NCBI GenBank assembly: GCA_948146395.1
Contig: OX411546.1
Coordinates: 25,150,449-25,214,448 of the forward strand
DNA: 64,000 nt
Direction of reading: 5' to 3'
DNA from: Fragum whitleyi
Taxonomy: Eukaryota > Mollusca > Bivalvia > Cardiida > Cardiidae
The position numbers and the translations under genes were made by a program. Below are positions 1-12,000 of this stretch, piece by piece (position 1 is the first letter of the stretch; each line of letters begins with the position of its first letter). The notes under the pieces were generated by a model. The model did not search any database and had not been told where the DNA came from. It worked only from the letters and a program-made list of their open reading frames with translations.

Positions 1-158
1 AAAAGATCAACATTTATGCTTAACTGACCAAAGGTCAGAAGAGCCATAATGATGGCTTAGTTCATGTCCTTCTGTCTGTCTGTCATTCTGTCCACTACGA
101 TTCATGTTTACGCTATAAAGTTCATAAATATTACAGGATTTCCTTGAAACTTTCACAG
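1..158. repeat. Degenerate hairpin-headed repeat, 3' part
   Basis: The stretch contains the CTGTCTGTCTGTC pyrimidine run and GAAACTTTCACAG motif seen in other dispersed elements here. Its start lies outside the window, and it serves as the target of the SINE at 159-431. Confidence 0.4.
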
Positions 159-431
159 CCACCACCATAGCGCAGTTGGTAAGGCATAAGACTTCCAATC
201 TAGAAGTCGTGGGTTCGATCCCCGGTGGCGGCATATATCCTTTCCGACGTTTGACTCTCACCAATGGGTAGATAATCGTAAACCTATGTGAGATAGCAGT
301 CGGAGGCTAGGAAAGGGTGTTATGGTAGTACAGGTGAAAGAAATACCAGGAATCCATTGTTAGGTGCTCCGGCTGCCGCGATATAACTGCAAGATTGTTG
401 AAAGCGGCGTTAAACCCATTCAAACAAACAA
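159..431 (+). mobile_element. tRNA-derived SINE with 15-bp target duplication
   Basis: The head is tRNA-like, with A box TAGCGCAGTTGG (168-179) and B box GGTTCGATCCC (212-222), which are RNA polymerase III internal promoters. The body ends with GCGATATAACTGCAAG, GTTGAAAGCGGCGTTAAACCC and a short CAAACAAACA tail. The 15-bp direct repeat TTGAAACTTTCACAG flanks it exactly (144-158 and 432-446), which marks a clean retroposition. The tail motif is familiar from bivalve SINEs, but I did not assign a family name. Confidence 0.92.
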
Positions 432-446
432 TTGAAACTTTCACAG

Positions 447-1739
447 AAGGATTGTAGGATCATAAGCAAGGTTGCTTTGGAAAAGGGGCCTTTTTGATTT
501 TTGCTCAGACTTTGTAATGAAAACACTGGAAAGGAAGCCCTGTGGATAATGGGTAAAAACTAAATGAATTGGGAAAAAATCAGCTAGATTTATTTCAGAT
601 TTATGCTTCTTTTTTAAAGCAATAAATGCCTGCAAAAACAGAAATAATCGAGGTATAATTTGATAGTCTGTAGGGCATCTCAGGCCCTCAAGGGCCTCTT
701 GTTATTGTAGACATCAACCTGTTTTTTTGGTTCACTGAATATATCCGGGTAGAAATAGTTTTCTGTATCGGTTTAAACTGTAATTACTTTAATACAACAA
801 CCATCAGTGTTATTATCAGTTATTATTGAGGTTATTTTCTGTATGTTTGTGATGTATTAAAAATTGGATTGTTTAAAATTTAATCTTCCTGTGATTTAAT
901 CTTCTGTCTGCTATAACCAGTCATATCACTTATGTAAATATTCATTTGTATAGCAGACATAATAAGATTTTGATTGATATATAACATGTTTGAGTTCCTA
1001 TGAGGGTGTTCAATAGACGTGAATCTTCTGTTCTGCTGGTAAATGGCTTTATACCTTAAATTCTTGAAAGCTTCCCCAAAGAAAGTCAAAAAGACTCGGT
1101 TCAAGAAGTTAATGCAGGCGTGTCTATTCAGTCATGAGACTATAAAAGGCTATTGCACTTGCGCAGCGTGCTGTGATCAAACACTGTTACTGCGACTTAA
1201 TTCTGATTAATTTTGAAATATGTGAGCTCACTTATACATAATATGTAAATAGTTTCAGAAAGGTAGAATTATTTCACACAATGTTATACATGCAGATTAT
1301 TATAAAATGGTCTACAATATTAAGAAATTTCATGTCTCTCAAGACTAAATGGAAATGTCTGCCACAATTGTCTGAGCCTATTTGACCTTTTGGGGGTAAA
1401 TTAAAAATAATATATAGTGATTGACGAGCAAATGTAGAAGATTTTAAACCCGTGACCAATAAAGAGAAATAGCCAATCTATTTGCCAGAAGATCCAATGC
1501 ATTGATAATTCCGTATAAAGATCTGATGTCATTATTGCCAAAAATTGATGTCATGGCCAGAATTTAGAAATAAGATTGATGTCAAACAGAGTGGACACTT
1601 TTATAGGTATTATAACAAATTATATATATATCAATAAAAAAATTATTTTGCCTGCAGTTGAATATTTACACAATAAATCTGATTAGTTATATCAGAACCA
1701 TAATGGTTTAGAATAAGGACAGATATTTTAAAACACCCT
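447..1739. other. No gene seen; repeat remnants
   Basis: AT-rich sequence without convincing exons. The only notable piece is at 665-705, where CAGGCCCTCAAGGGCCTCTTGTT matches the 3' end of the hairpin-headed element class. Confidence 0.5.
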
Positions 1740-2200
1740 GTAGTAGAAACTTTGAGCATCAATTTCTCAGAATGTAATTGATGGATATCAACCAAATTTC
1801 ACTGGAATGATCCTTGAGTCCATTTATCAGTCTACCAAAAATTATTGTGATCAGATGAAAATATGTATTTTATGGGTGGAGGTCATTTCTCTAAATGTTA
1901 TATAGTGGAAACCTTAAAAATCATTTTCTCAGAATTTAACTGAAGGATTTCAATCAAATTTCATTTGTATGATCCTAGAGTGACCAATTATCATGCAGCC
2001 AAAAATTATTGTAGTTGGATGAAAAATATGTCTTTTACGGGCGCAGGTCATTTATATATGTTAGTGGAAACTTTGAAAATCATTTTTCAACATCAGTAGA
2101 ACCCAGAATATCTAAAAATCTAGTTAAAACTTTGATTTGCTATAACAGTAATTTCAAACCTGTGGAGCAACTCGAGCCATTCATGGCTTCCTAGTATTGT
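1740..2200 (+). repeat. Dispersed element with internal ~165-bp repeats
   Basis: Two to three imperfect copies of a segment starting GTRGAAACYTTRA and holding CCAAAAATTATTGT lie at about 1742, 1907 and 2062. The end is CTGTGGAGCAACTCGAGCC..GGCTTCCTAGTATTGTT, matching the 3' end of related elements at 9852-9893 and 11428-11465. Confidence 0.6.
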
Positions 2201-2556
2201 TACACCATGGTATATTCAGGGTTACAATGTACTCAATTAAGGGTGACACTGTGCTTAATTAAGGGTTACACTATGATCATTATAGGTTTAAGCTGTGCTT
2301 ATTTTGTATCTTAAAGCATTGAACCATTTTAAAGAAAAACTAATAAAAATGAAAGCCTTGGACCAATTGAAAAAAGCCACCACTGTTGTGTGTGATTCTG
2401 GGGATATTGAAGGTAAATAACCCGATTTTTTTTTTCTTCAATTTTGTTTTGTGTTCAGAAAATTAAATTCAGTTAGCAGAAGTTTTAATTTGCCATGAGA
2501 ATAAAATAATAAGGCTACAGATGAAGGTTTGAACACATACTTACATTAGTTTTACC

Positions 2557-2704
2557 AGCTCACCTGAGCACAAAGTGCATAAGGTGAGCTATTGTGATTG
2601 TGCCATGACCAGCATTTGCCTGTGTGGCATCATGTTGATGGTTCAGCATGAAGCAGTTGTAACTCCCTATATGTTTATGACCCTCCCCCCCCCCCCCCCC
2701 CCAA

Positions 2705-2735
<31 letters not shown>

Positions 2736-3265
2736 GCCATGGGCAACCATGAATGGAAAAAGTATTTTTTAAAGGCAATAGCATCCCTATTTTCTGTATA
2801 ACATTATTAACATACTGATGTCTTCCAAGATTGTTCAAATTTAGGGTTATAAATAGCATTGTCCATTTAGGTGAAAATTTGGAAAAAGATAATAATTGAC
2901 TTAAAAATTCTTCTCCAAAAATAATGTGGCAATGGGCATTTCAATGGTTCAATGCAAAATAGTTCTAACTCTCTATATGTTTGAGGGGATATAACTGTTT
3001 CACACTGAGCCATTGATATTTTGAATTTAGTAAATAACAAAAAATTTGGTTCTGAGACAAGATTGTTAGAATTATGCGCTTTGGGTCAAAATCATTACCA
3101 CATAGTAAGGGGTTAACATTCATATAAAAAAATCTTTTCAATAAAATAGCTCTAGGACATTCATATTGACTGTATAGCAAATTAAATAATTATGAATTGA
3201 CTTTATGAAAAATTATTCCTGTTGAACTCAGGTCAGTGGACTAGGGTCCCCGAGCCTTCTTGTTT
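2557..3265 (+). mobile_element. AGCTCACCTGAG hairpin-headed element
   Basis: It starts with AGCTCACCTGAGC..GCATAAGGTGAGCT, a stem-loop, then ATTGTGAT. It ends CTCAGGTCAGTGG..GAGCCTTCTTGTTT, so the 3' end repeats the 3' arm of the hairpin. There is no coding capacity. A C18-A28 homopolymer junction (2685-2730) has expanded inside it. Confidence 0.75.
2685..2730. repeat. Poly(C)18-poly(A)28 tract
   Basis: Eighteen C run directly into 28 A. Similar C-run/A-run junctions occur at 53908-53946 (C19A20) and, less pure, at 13846-13892. Confidence 0.95.
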
Positions 3266-3868
3266 GATACTTAGACTGGCACACCTAGCCCCTGGATATT
3301 TGACATATATTTGACTACTATATTATTATTACAAGATAACTAAACTTAAATATTTGAAGTGATGTATAAATATTGAAGTTTTTATGATAAATCATCTATT
3401 TAATGTATATCCTGGTTAGAGACATTTTTGTTATGCCTTGTTGCACAAGTAAATAGTAAATCTGTATACATTTATATAAAAAATTGACACTTGACAAAAC
3501 AATCTCTTTTTTTCACTTGATTGTTGATTCGAATGGGGTTTATCCCCTGTTTTAAAAGTAGTTTAGTTCAGTTGTATTGCCAGAGCTGGAGCATCTAACC
3601 ATTGGTCCTTAAATATCTAACACTAAAGTACTACCACAATATCCTTTTTATAGAACCAACCTACAAGGCTATATTTGAAACTCAATTGATGTCTTTCTGT
3701 CAATCTGTCTGTCCATCTATCTGTCTGTAGACATTTTGTCCGTAAGTTTTCTAGGAAAACATTACAGCTACAGCTTTGAATTTTATTTATAATAAGTATC
3801 TGCATATGAAGTCGTGCACCTGCAATTTTGAAGCCAGGCCTAATGCCCCAGTATTACCCCAACGTTTT
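3266..3868. other. No gene seen; weak repeat
   Basis: AT-rich. At 3650-3780 a CTGTCAATCTGTCTGTCC stretch and TTTTCTAGGAAAACATTACAGC resemble the repeat at 40-155. No exon is supported. Confidence 0.4.
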
Positions 3869-5529
3869 AGCCAGTGTGTGCCTAACGCGTTTGAGAAAAC
3901 AACTTAGTCTGCAAAATGTCGGCATATGCTGACCTACATTTTCTTTTTGTCAATTCAGGACGCGCTTGTAGCGTGTTCATAGCGAGTTTGAACGTGTGAG
4001 TAACGCGTGAGTAACGTGTCACGAATGTATTGATAGTGTATGCCAGCGTATACCAACATTCTTGAGCGTGTGTCCAACGTTCTCGTAACATCCTCAGACA
4101 TGCTTATCGTGTTTGTAACTCGCTGCTAGCATGTTATAACGTGTTCACAGCGTGTTTTTGATGTAAATGTGAATTCTGCAAGAAAGTTTAAATTTTAAAC
4201 TTTAAATTCATTCTTTTAATATATAAACAGGCCACCGGCCACTACACATATTCAAATTCAAAGTATGTTGGTTCATGTAAAAGAAAAATAGGAAAAGACG
4301 AAAAGAAAAATACACTGGCACCTATTACATATGAAAACATGTATATAACAAACTTATAAGAATACAGGCTGATTAAAGCTTCTGGTACTTTTCACTCGAA
4401 AAATATTGCGAAAGGGTAAGGAACTACTTGTCATAATGCACTCCTTTCTTCCTCCATATGCTCTACCATGTAGGATGACTTTCTACAACCTCTCTTAATC
4501 TTGAAAAGCTAGTCCTATATTGAGGGGGAAAAGGTGTACAAAATATCAAACTTGTAGTACATATAATAGAATCAAATATTCTGAACAGAACAGAATAGAG
4601 TAAAACATGTCTTGTATTATGGCCACTAGGTACAACAATGTAATTGTCTTTTTGGTATATTGATAATGATCAAATGAGACGAAAAAATGTTTGTATTTTT
4701 GTGAACATATTGTAATTCTGACCAAAGAGCAGACGCACTTGTAAAGCTATAAAAGCAATGTTTAATACACATTTAGGCTACATTCTCAACCTCGACAATC
4801 AAAGGAATTAGGAAAATCCATAAAGGATTTATATGGAAGAAAAGACAAGCAGCTTATAACATAACACAACATAACAAAAAATAAGTTTTATTCATATGAC
4901 TTAAACGAAATAGTTCATCGTCAAATATAGAGAATGCTACTTATAATCGAGTTTTCAAGTCTTTCTTAGACTGATCATGAGGAAACATGCAGATATGAAC
5001 ATGTCAAAAGGGTCATACACACGTACATGCACAAATTTATTTATTTACGACAAGCTGATGGTAGAAATTCAAGATAAATATGCAGCGGAACTTTTATATT
5101 TTCATTGAAAACTGAAACACTGTCATATGCCAGAAACACGCTGTGTACTGGCTGGCAACGGGCTAGACACACGTTCAGTACGCTGAAGACACGCTATGCA
5201 CACATTCCCAGTACGCTTGGAACACGCTAGAAGCACGTTAAACTTTGGGGGAACGTGTTTCTAGGTTGTCCGTAGCATAAGTGGGCGAGCTCCTAGCGTG
5301 TCTCTAGCATGCTGAGCGTATTCAGAATGTGTGCGGAGCGTGTTCCAACACGTTCGGCACAGGCTGGGAAATTTTGTGCAAGCACAAAATTTTATGAGAT
5401 ACTTAGCATATCGCTACATGTGCCAACGTGTTACAGCGTGCCGATAGCGTGTGCGGAACGTGTCCATAGCTTACCTGATGTGTTCGCAGCATGTTATAAA
5501 AAATCCAACACGTTCCGCTCACGCTGGCT
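3869..5529. mobile_element. Foldback-like element with GCGTGT-repeat arms
   Basis: Two G+C-rich arms (about 3869-4163 and 5121-5529) flank an AT-rich core of about 950 bp. The outer ends match as inverted repeats (AGCCAGTGTGTGCCTAACGCG against AGCCAGCGTGAGCGGAACGTG read inward on the other strand). The inner ends match too (CACAGCGTGTTTTTG against CACAGCGTGTTTCTG). Each arm is built from degenerate copies of a roughly 10-bp motif around AGCGTGTNN or AACGTGTNN, the right arm being partly flipped. That layout is typical of Foldback (FB) transposons. There is no transposase frame in the core and no clear target duplication. Confidence 0.62.
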
Positions 5530-5970
5530 TAAAATTTAAGGTGTGACAGCCCTATAACTATGATTGGTTGCTGAATTATCTCCCCTTCAACCTGTAATTT
5601 TCACTAAATTTTTATTTCAAAATAAAATTTTTACTTCTTCTTATAAGATTCTTCCAAAAACAGAACCCTCTCAATAATTCTTGTAGTAATTGTTGATGTG
5701 TCAAAAACATTTCTTGTTGCAATCTTAAAATTCTTCTACATAGAAACCAAATTCAACTTAGTGATGGAAAATAAGAAGGAGTCTCAACTCCAGGACTCCC
5801 CTTAGCGTCGAACCCTTGTAGTGCTGGGGAGAGAAATACCAGTAATTTTTGGTCTTGGCTTCCATGAAATGACTGAAAAACTATTGAAACTGACTTGAAC
5901 CCATTGTAACAAGCAAACAAGTTTACGAAGTTGTTTGAATGTCTCACACAAGCTTATAACTGTTTTTCAG
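5530..5970. other. Intron or 5' flank directly before transaldolase exon 2
   Basis: No coding exon was recognised. A search by eye for the transaldolase N-terminus (VADTGDF) here and further upstream failed. The last 10 bases form the acceptor of exon 2. Confidence 0.5.
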
Positions 5971-6094
5971 CTATTGCCAAGTACAAGCCCACAGATGCCA
6001 CAACCAACCCTTCCCTCATCCTGGCCGCAGCTAACATGGCGGCCTACAAGGAACACATTGACAGTGCCATTGCTTACGCCACAGGAAAAGGAGG
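5971..6094 (+). CDS. TALDO1: Transaldolase exon 2
   Basis: The acceptor is TTTTTCAG ending at 5970 and the donor is GG|GTGAGA at 6095. The exon enters with two bases of a split Ala codon and encodes [20 protein letters not shown] and onward to GKG. It carries the class signature TTNPS. The remaining two G bases are completed by exon 3. Confidence 0.95.
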
Positions 6095-9000
6095 GTGAGA
6101 ACACAGTTGGTTTCCTTCTACAACCTCGTAACTACAGCTTGTTTAAAGCTGTAGTTAGGAGGTTTTGGAAGAAAATTATTCTTCTAGATTTGGATTTTAT
6201 TTCAAACAAATCATTAATTTTTAGCTCACCTGAGTAAGAAGTGCTCAAGGTGAGCTATTGTGATCATCAAATGTCCGTCATCATTTGTTTGTTGTCCACA
6301 ATTTCTTTTAACATCTTCTTCTCCTAAACCAGTGGGCAAATCTTGATGAAACTTTGCAGAGATGTTCCTTTGGTCAATCTCTACGAAAGTTGTTCAAATA
6401 AATGAAATCCACCCTTAACTTTCCCTCTACCATGGACAAAAGGGGTGAAAATAGAAAAATCTTCTTCTCTGAAACCAGAAGGTAGACAGCTTTTACATTG
6501 GGTATGTAGCATCATTTAGTGGACCTTTACCAAGTTTGTTCATATCAAGACCCTGGGGTCAAATTTGGCCTCTGAACAGGCACAACCCTTTTTACATACA
6601 ATCATAGAGCAAAATTCTTTAAAAATCTTTTTCTCTGAAACCAGATGGCAGACAGCTTTCATATTTGGTATGAAGCATCATCTAGTTGGCCTCTACCAAG
6701 TTGGTTCATATCAAGACCCAGGGGTCATATTGGGCTTTGTCTGGGCAAATCCCTCTTAGCGCTGCTGAGCATGAAGGGTAAAAGAAGGAAAATTGTTGAA
6801 AATCTTCGTTTCTGAAACCTCCACCAAGTTTGTTCATATCAAAACCCTGGGATCACATTTGGGCTCCACACAGGCGCTACCCTTTTAACATAGAATCAAA
6901 GAGCAAAAACCGTTAAAAATCTACTTTTGAAACAAAAGGGTAAACAGCTTTCAAATTTGGTATGTAGCATCATCTAGTGGGCTCCTACTAAGTTTGTTCA
7001 TATCAAGACCCTGGGTTCATGTTTGGGCTCCACCTGTGCACATCCTTTTTAGCTCATTAGCTCATCTGAGCATGATGGGTGAAAATAGGAAAATCTTCAA
7101 AAATCTTCTTCTCTGAAACAAGAAGGCAGACATCTTTTTTAGTTGGTATGTAGCATCATCTAGGTGAAGGGATCAGATTCTAGAAAAATTTGTGTGCAGT
7201 GTAGAAGCCACATTTTTGGCTCAAATGTCATGAAATTCAGTCAGAACGTTTTGCAACATGATATCAAAGTCAATATCATAATACAATTTTATTTACTACA
7301 CCAAATTTAATTTAGTAAACTACGCTTTAGGGCAAATGTCCCTCTTGTTTCCAATTGTTTGCATTGATTATAGAATATTGATCATGCTATCAAACAGAAG
7401 CACGCCTAACACAGCCTACACTTGGCTTATGAGTGCTGGAAAGTGAACAAAAAATGTAAGTAAAAAGAGTTTGGCATGGGAATTTGACATACCTATAGAA
7501 GGCCTCAAAAAGTGCTACTTTGTGGAAACTATTTGATATCGGAGGACTGAAGCCTCAAAAGGGCTTCCTTGTGGATTTAATATTTATTTTGAAAATTTGA
7601 TTTACGGAATGATTTAGCTTCATATAGGCAAGTAGATGGTTTGGACCAAGTTTAGGCCATTCAGGATTTAGATTAACCCTTTGCTGTTTAATCCCTGCTT
7701 TTTACGTGCTGGTGATTTTATGATCTAGAAAACATTGTGAAAAAAGAAGAAATTGCTCCTGACAAGCAATTTCTTCTTTTTCCACACTATTTTCTACCCT
7801 ACTGAATGGTTATTTTTCAAATAAAAATCCACTTTAAATTCTCGTCTGCAAAACCTTCGAATTTGGACAGGTCCAAAATTTTGTAAAACAGGAAAGGGTT
7901 AACAAGGGATAACACTCTTGTTGCAGGTCTTTGCAAGATCAGGTAACAGAGGCTATGGACAAAGTGTTTGTCAACTTTGGTGCTGAAATCTTGAAGAAGA
8001 TCCCCGGACGGGTGTCAACGGAGGTGGATGCCAGGTAAATTCAGAGATACAATTTCAGGGCTTGTGTTAGTGTATGATATTAGGGAGACATTGACTCCTC
8101 ACCTAAGAGATTCTGGGGGTCTGAATTTGAAGGGGTCAAAAGAACAGATCATAAGCATAGCATATGTAGAATATTGCTTATTTAAGAGTCACTTTAACTG
8201 TTTCTTGTAATGAAATGAAACATGAAAATAATTTGTAGAACTTTTAGATAGTAATTTGTAAAAATCGTAGGTATTTTGACCCTTAATTATTCCTCTCAAG
8301 GGGGTTAAAATGACCCCCTTGGGAGAAATGTCCAAGGGTCAAATTAAGATATTATCAGATTTTTGGGGGTCATTAACCTGGTTTAAGGTCAAACACAAAC
8401 CCTGAATAATGTGCTTGCAATCTTTCTATCAGAATTATCAAAAAAGGTCTGTAGAATTATCAACCCTGCATTCAGGATGACAAAACATTGCAAACTGTTT
8501 GCTTATTATACCCCACTTTGCACATGAGTTTATGGTCAAAGTGGGGTATAATTTGCAAACAGTTTGCACTGGTTTTTAGCTCCACTGGCCGAAGGCCAGC
8601 GAGCTATTGTCATGGCGGAGTGTCCGTCGTGCGTGCGTGCGTCCGTGCGTAAACTTTTTCTTTAAACATCTCCTCCCAAACCAATTGGCGGATTTTAACC
8701 AAACTTGGTAGAAATGATCCTTTGGTGGCCCTCTTCCTAAATTGTGCAAAGAATTGTGATTGGCCCACAAATATGGGCGTGGCAGGGCGTGGCCTTTTTT
8801 CACTTTGAAATCTTTAAAAATCTTCTCCTCTCAAACCATTGGGCCAAATTCAATGAAACTTTACCAAAATGTTCCCTGGGTGACCTTTTACTTAAATTGT
8901 TCAAGAAACTTTGATTGGCCCATAAATATGGGCGTGGCAGGGCGGGACTTATTTTGAGCCAGAAATCTTTAAACGACATATCCTTCTGAACCACTGGGCC

Positions 9001-12000
9001 GATTTCAATGAAACTTTACCAAAATGTTCCTTTAGTGACCCTTTACTTAAATTGTTCAAGAAATTTTGATTGGCCCATAAATATGGGCGTGGCAGGGCGG
9101 GGCTTATTTTGAGCCAGAAATCTTTAAACGACATCTCCTGAACCACTGGGCCGATTTCAATGAAACTTTACCAAAATGTTCCTTTAGTGACCATTTACTT
9201 AAATTGTTCAAGAATTTTTTGGCAGGGCGGGGCCGTTTTGAGCCCTAAATTTTCGAATGACATCTCCTTCTGAACCTTATGTTTTAATAAGATGGGTGAA
9301 GGGTTGCAGGTTCATTGTGATTGAATATTTTTGTGCAATATGGACCAGAACAAGTTAATCATTATTAGATAGGTCTTCGGAGATTTCGGAGTGTTAATGT
9401 ATTCATTTAAAGTAAGCTTTATTTAATGAAAGTCTAAAGATTTAAAAGCCAGTGGAGCGATACAGGCCCTCTTGGGCCTCTTGTTTTTTCATCTGAATGC
9501 AAAGCTGGTCTAACCATTGGAACCTTAAATCAGCTGTAGCAACAAGGTTTTAGAATATTTTACTTGGTTAATGACTTGAATTTGAGTTCTGAAAACCTAA
9601 ATGAACCTCTATATGTGAAAATTTACAATCTTTCTACCAAAATGTCAAATAGAAAACTTTCCCCTCCTAATGTATTTTCTTACAAATTAAGGGCTTCAGG
9701 CCCCTTCCCCCAACCTTAAAAAAAGCCCTGAAATAAATGTTATATTCATTTAATATAGAGGTCATAATCAACAACCTCAAGTCAACGTCTATGAAAACAT
9801 CAGTGAAATTTATTCTGATTTTCGAAGTTAATTATTAAGGAAGAGTTCTTTAAACCTGTGGAATGGTTCAGGCCCTCTTGAGCCTCTTGCTGTAAACTAT
9901 AATGTCATTTGATAATGTCCAGAGCTACAGATAGAAGGGGGATAATTTGGATTTCAAGCTTGAATATTTCAATGATTCTTGTTCAAACTCTATCTCTTGG
10001 GTACACATTTGAATTTTCTTAATTTCCAAAATTTTGAATTTGGATTTTGAATTTAAATACAGTGGTCTCGCGATACCTCGAACACACACGGGACCGACCA
10101 ATTTGCTCGAGTCATCGCATGATTCGAGTTAATGCCAGTTTGCAAAATTATCATCTATGAAGACGTTTCATTGCTTTTTAAACTTACCTTTGCATATTTT
10201 GCCTTCAAAATACGCAGTACCTATGTAAACTACTCCTAGAGGAATAGTTTTATCAAGTACCAATGAAACTATCATATAAAACGGTTTGTTAATTTGGTCG
10301 AATTGTCAGCGTTGAAAACAGAAAAAAAAAAACCCATAAAGTCTACTAAGGCGTCGGCGTCATTGTTAGAAGTGTCTGTTCTCTGTACATTTAACAATTT
10401 TGATGAGAGGCATTATATGATGCATATTCTTTCTTCCTTACAATATTTTCGTAGCTATCGTTTCTTAATGACAAAATTTTAGACGTTTATCAGTCAGAAG
10501 ATAGGCGAGGTTGCAAGCAATTCCTTCTTTTCTTACAATGTTTTCTTTGGAGCTAACTTCCTTCAAGACAATTAAAAATCAATGCTGTTTTCTTTAACAA
10601 CGTTTTTTTGTGCCGAATACTAGCGATGGATGGCAGAAACATTGAAACCACAACTGAAAAAAATGTAGTTATGATGTTCCGGTGGGCAATCTTTATTATC
10701 TCTCGTTATAACGGTGAATAATTTCCTGAATTTATTACGAGGATGATTTTCGAATGACTTTCAAACTGATGATGAGCACTAATTTGACAAAAATGCCTAT
10801 TTGTTTTATTGCTGTTTCAAAGTCTCAAAAATTATTTTCTGATCATACATTCCCGTCATTTACACCCTTAAACTGAATAAGTGTGGCATACAAAGAGGTG
10901 TGAAAACAAGTTTTGTGACTTGTCGAATCCCCGTGAAAAAGGCCTAAAGGTATTCTTGACGATAGGCCGAAATAACAAATAAGTTATTTTGATGCAAAAC
11001 AATGGATGTCAGAAAGGTGCGAATCCCTTTGCTAGAGTGAATGCAGTAAAATTTGACCACGGGACTGAGATTGCTGCTCAAGCGATCGAGCAATCGCGCG
11101 TTCGAGTAAGTGCAGTCATAACCAACATGAAAATAGAGTAAGACGCGTCGGGACCGGAGGGTGAGCTCGAGCTTTCGCACGAATTCGAGTTTTCGCCCTC
11201 TCGAGGTAATGCGAGACCACTGTATTTCACTTATTCTTGTTCAAGCCCTATCGTGTTGGTGCCCGACAAGACAATTCAAATGAGTACCCACATCATAGGG
11301 TTTCATTCAAAGATTAAGATTTTAGACTGGTATTCCCCCTTTTTATCTGTACCTCTGAATGTCTTCTTTGTACATACTATCCTTTGACAAAGATGAAATG
11401 ATAAACTATCAAGGACTGAAGTCTTTTAACCTGTGGAACAGTACAGGCCCTCCCAAGCCTCTTGCTGTATACTGTAATATCATTCGATATTGTCTTTCTT
11501 CTATAGGCTTTCCTTTGACAAAGATGAAATGATTTCAAGAGCAAGAAAGTTCATCAAGATGTACAAAGATGTTGGAGTTAGCAAAGACCGAATTCTCATC
11601 AAACTTTCATCTACATGGGAGGGCATAGAGGCAGCCAAGTAAGTCAATTTTTGTCAAGCTTATTTGCAGTGACTCCAATGAGTGAGCTTTAGTTACCTCA
11701 ACGACAGAGCAGTGTTCGTGCATAAGTCAATCAAATTTTGTCTAGACAATTACATCTAAGAATGGATTTCAAACTTACTTTGCTCAATTGTTCTTTATCA
11801 TAAGCAGATGTGCTATTTAAAATTAGTTTTTAATTCCCCCGCATCGAAAGATCAGGGGCATATTGTTTTACCATTGTCCCTCTGACTGTCTGCAAAACTT
11901 AACCAAAAAACTTAACATTGCCAATTTTTTCAAGGCTATTCAAGATACAATGCTCTTATTTGGTATGATGATAGATCTCAATGATACCCATCTGCTGGTA

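Noticed and set aside
1..5970. First coding exon of transaldolase
   Set aside because: No stretch encoding the conserved VADTGDF start with a donor in the right phase was found. It is probably beyond the left edge.
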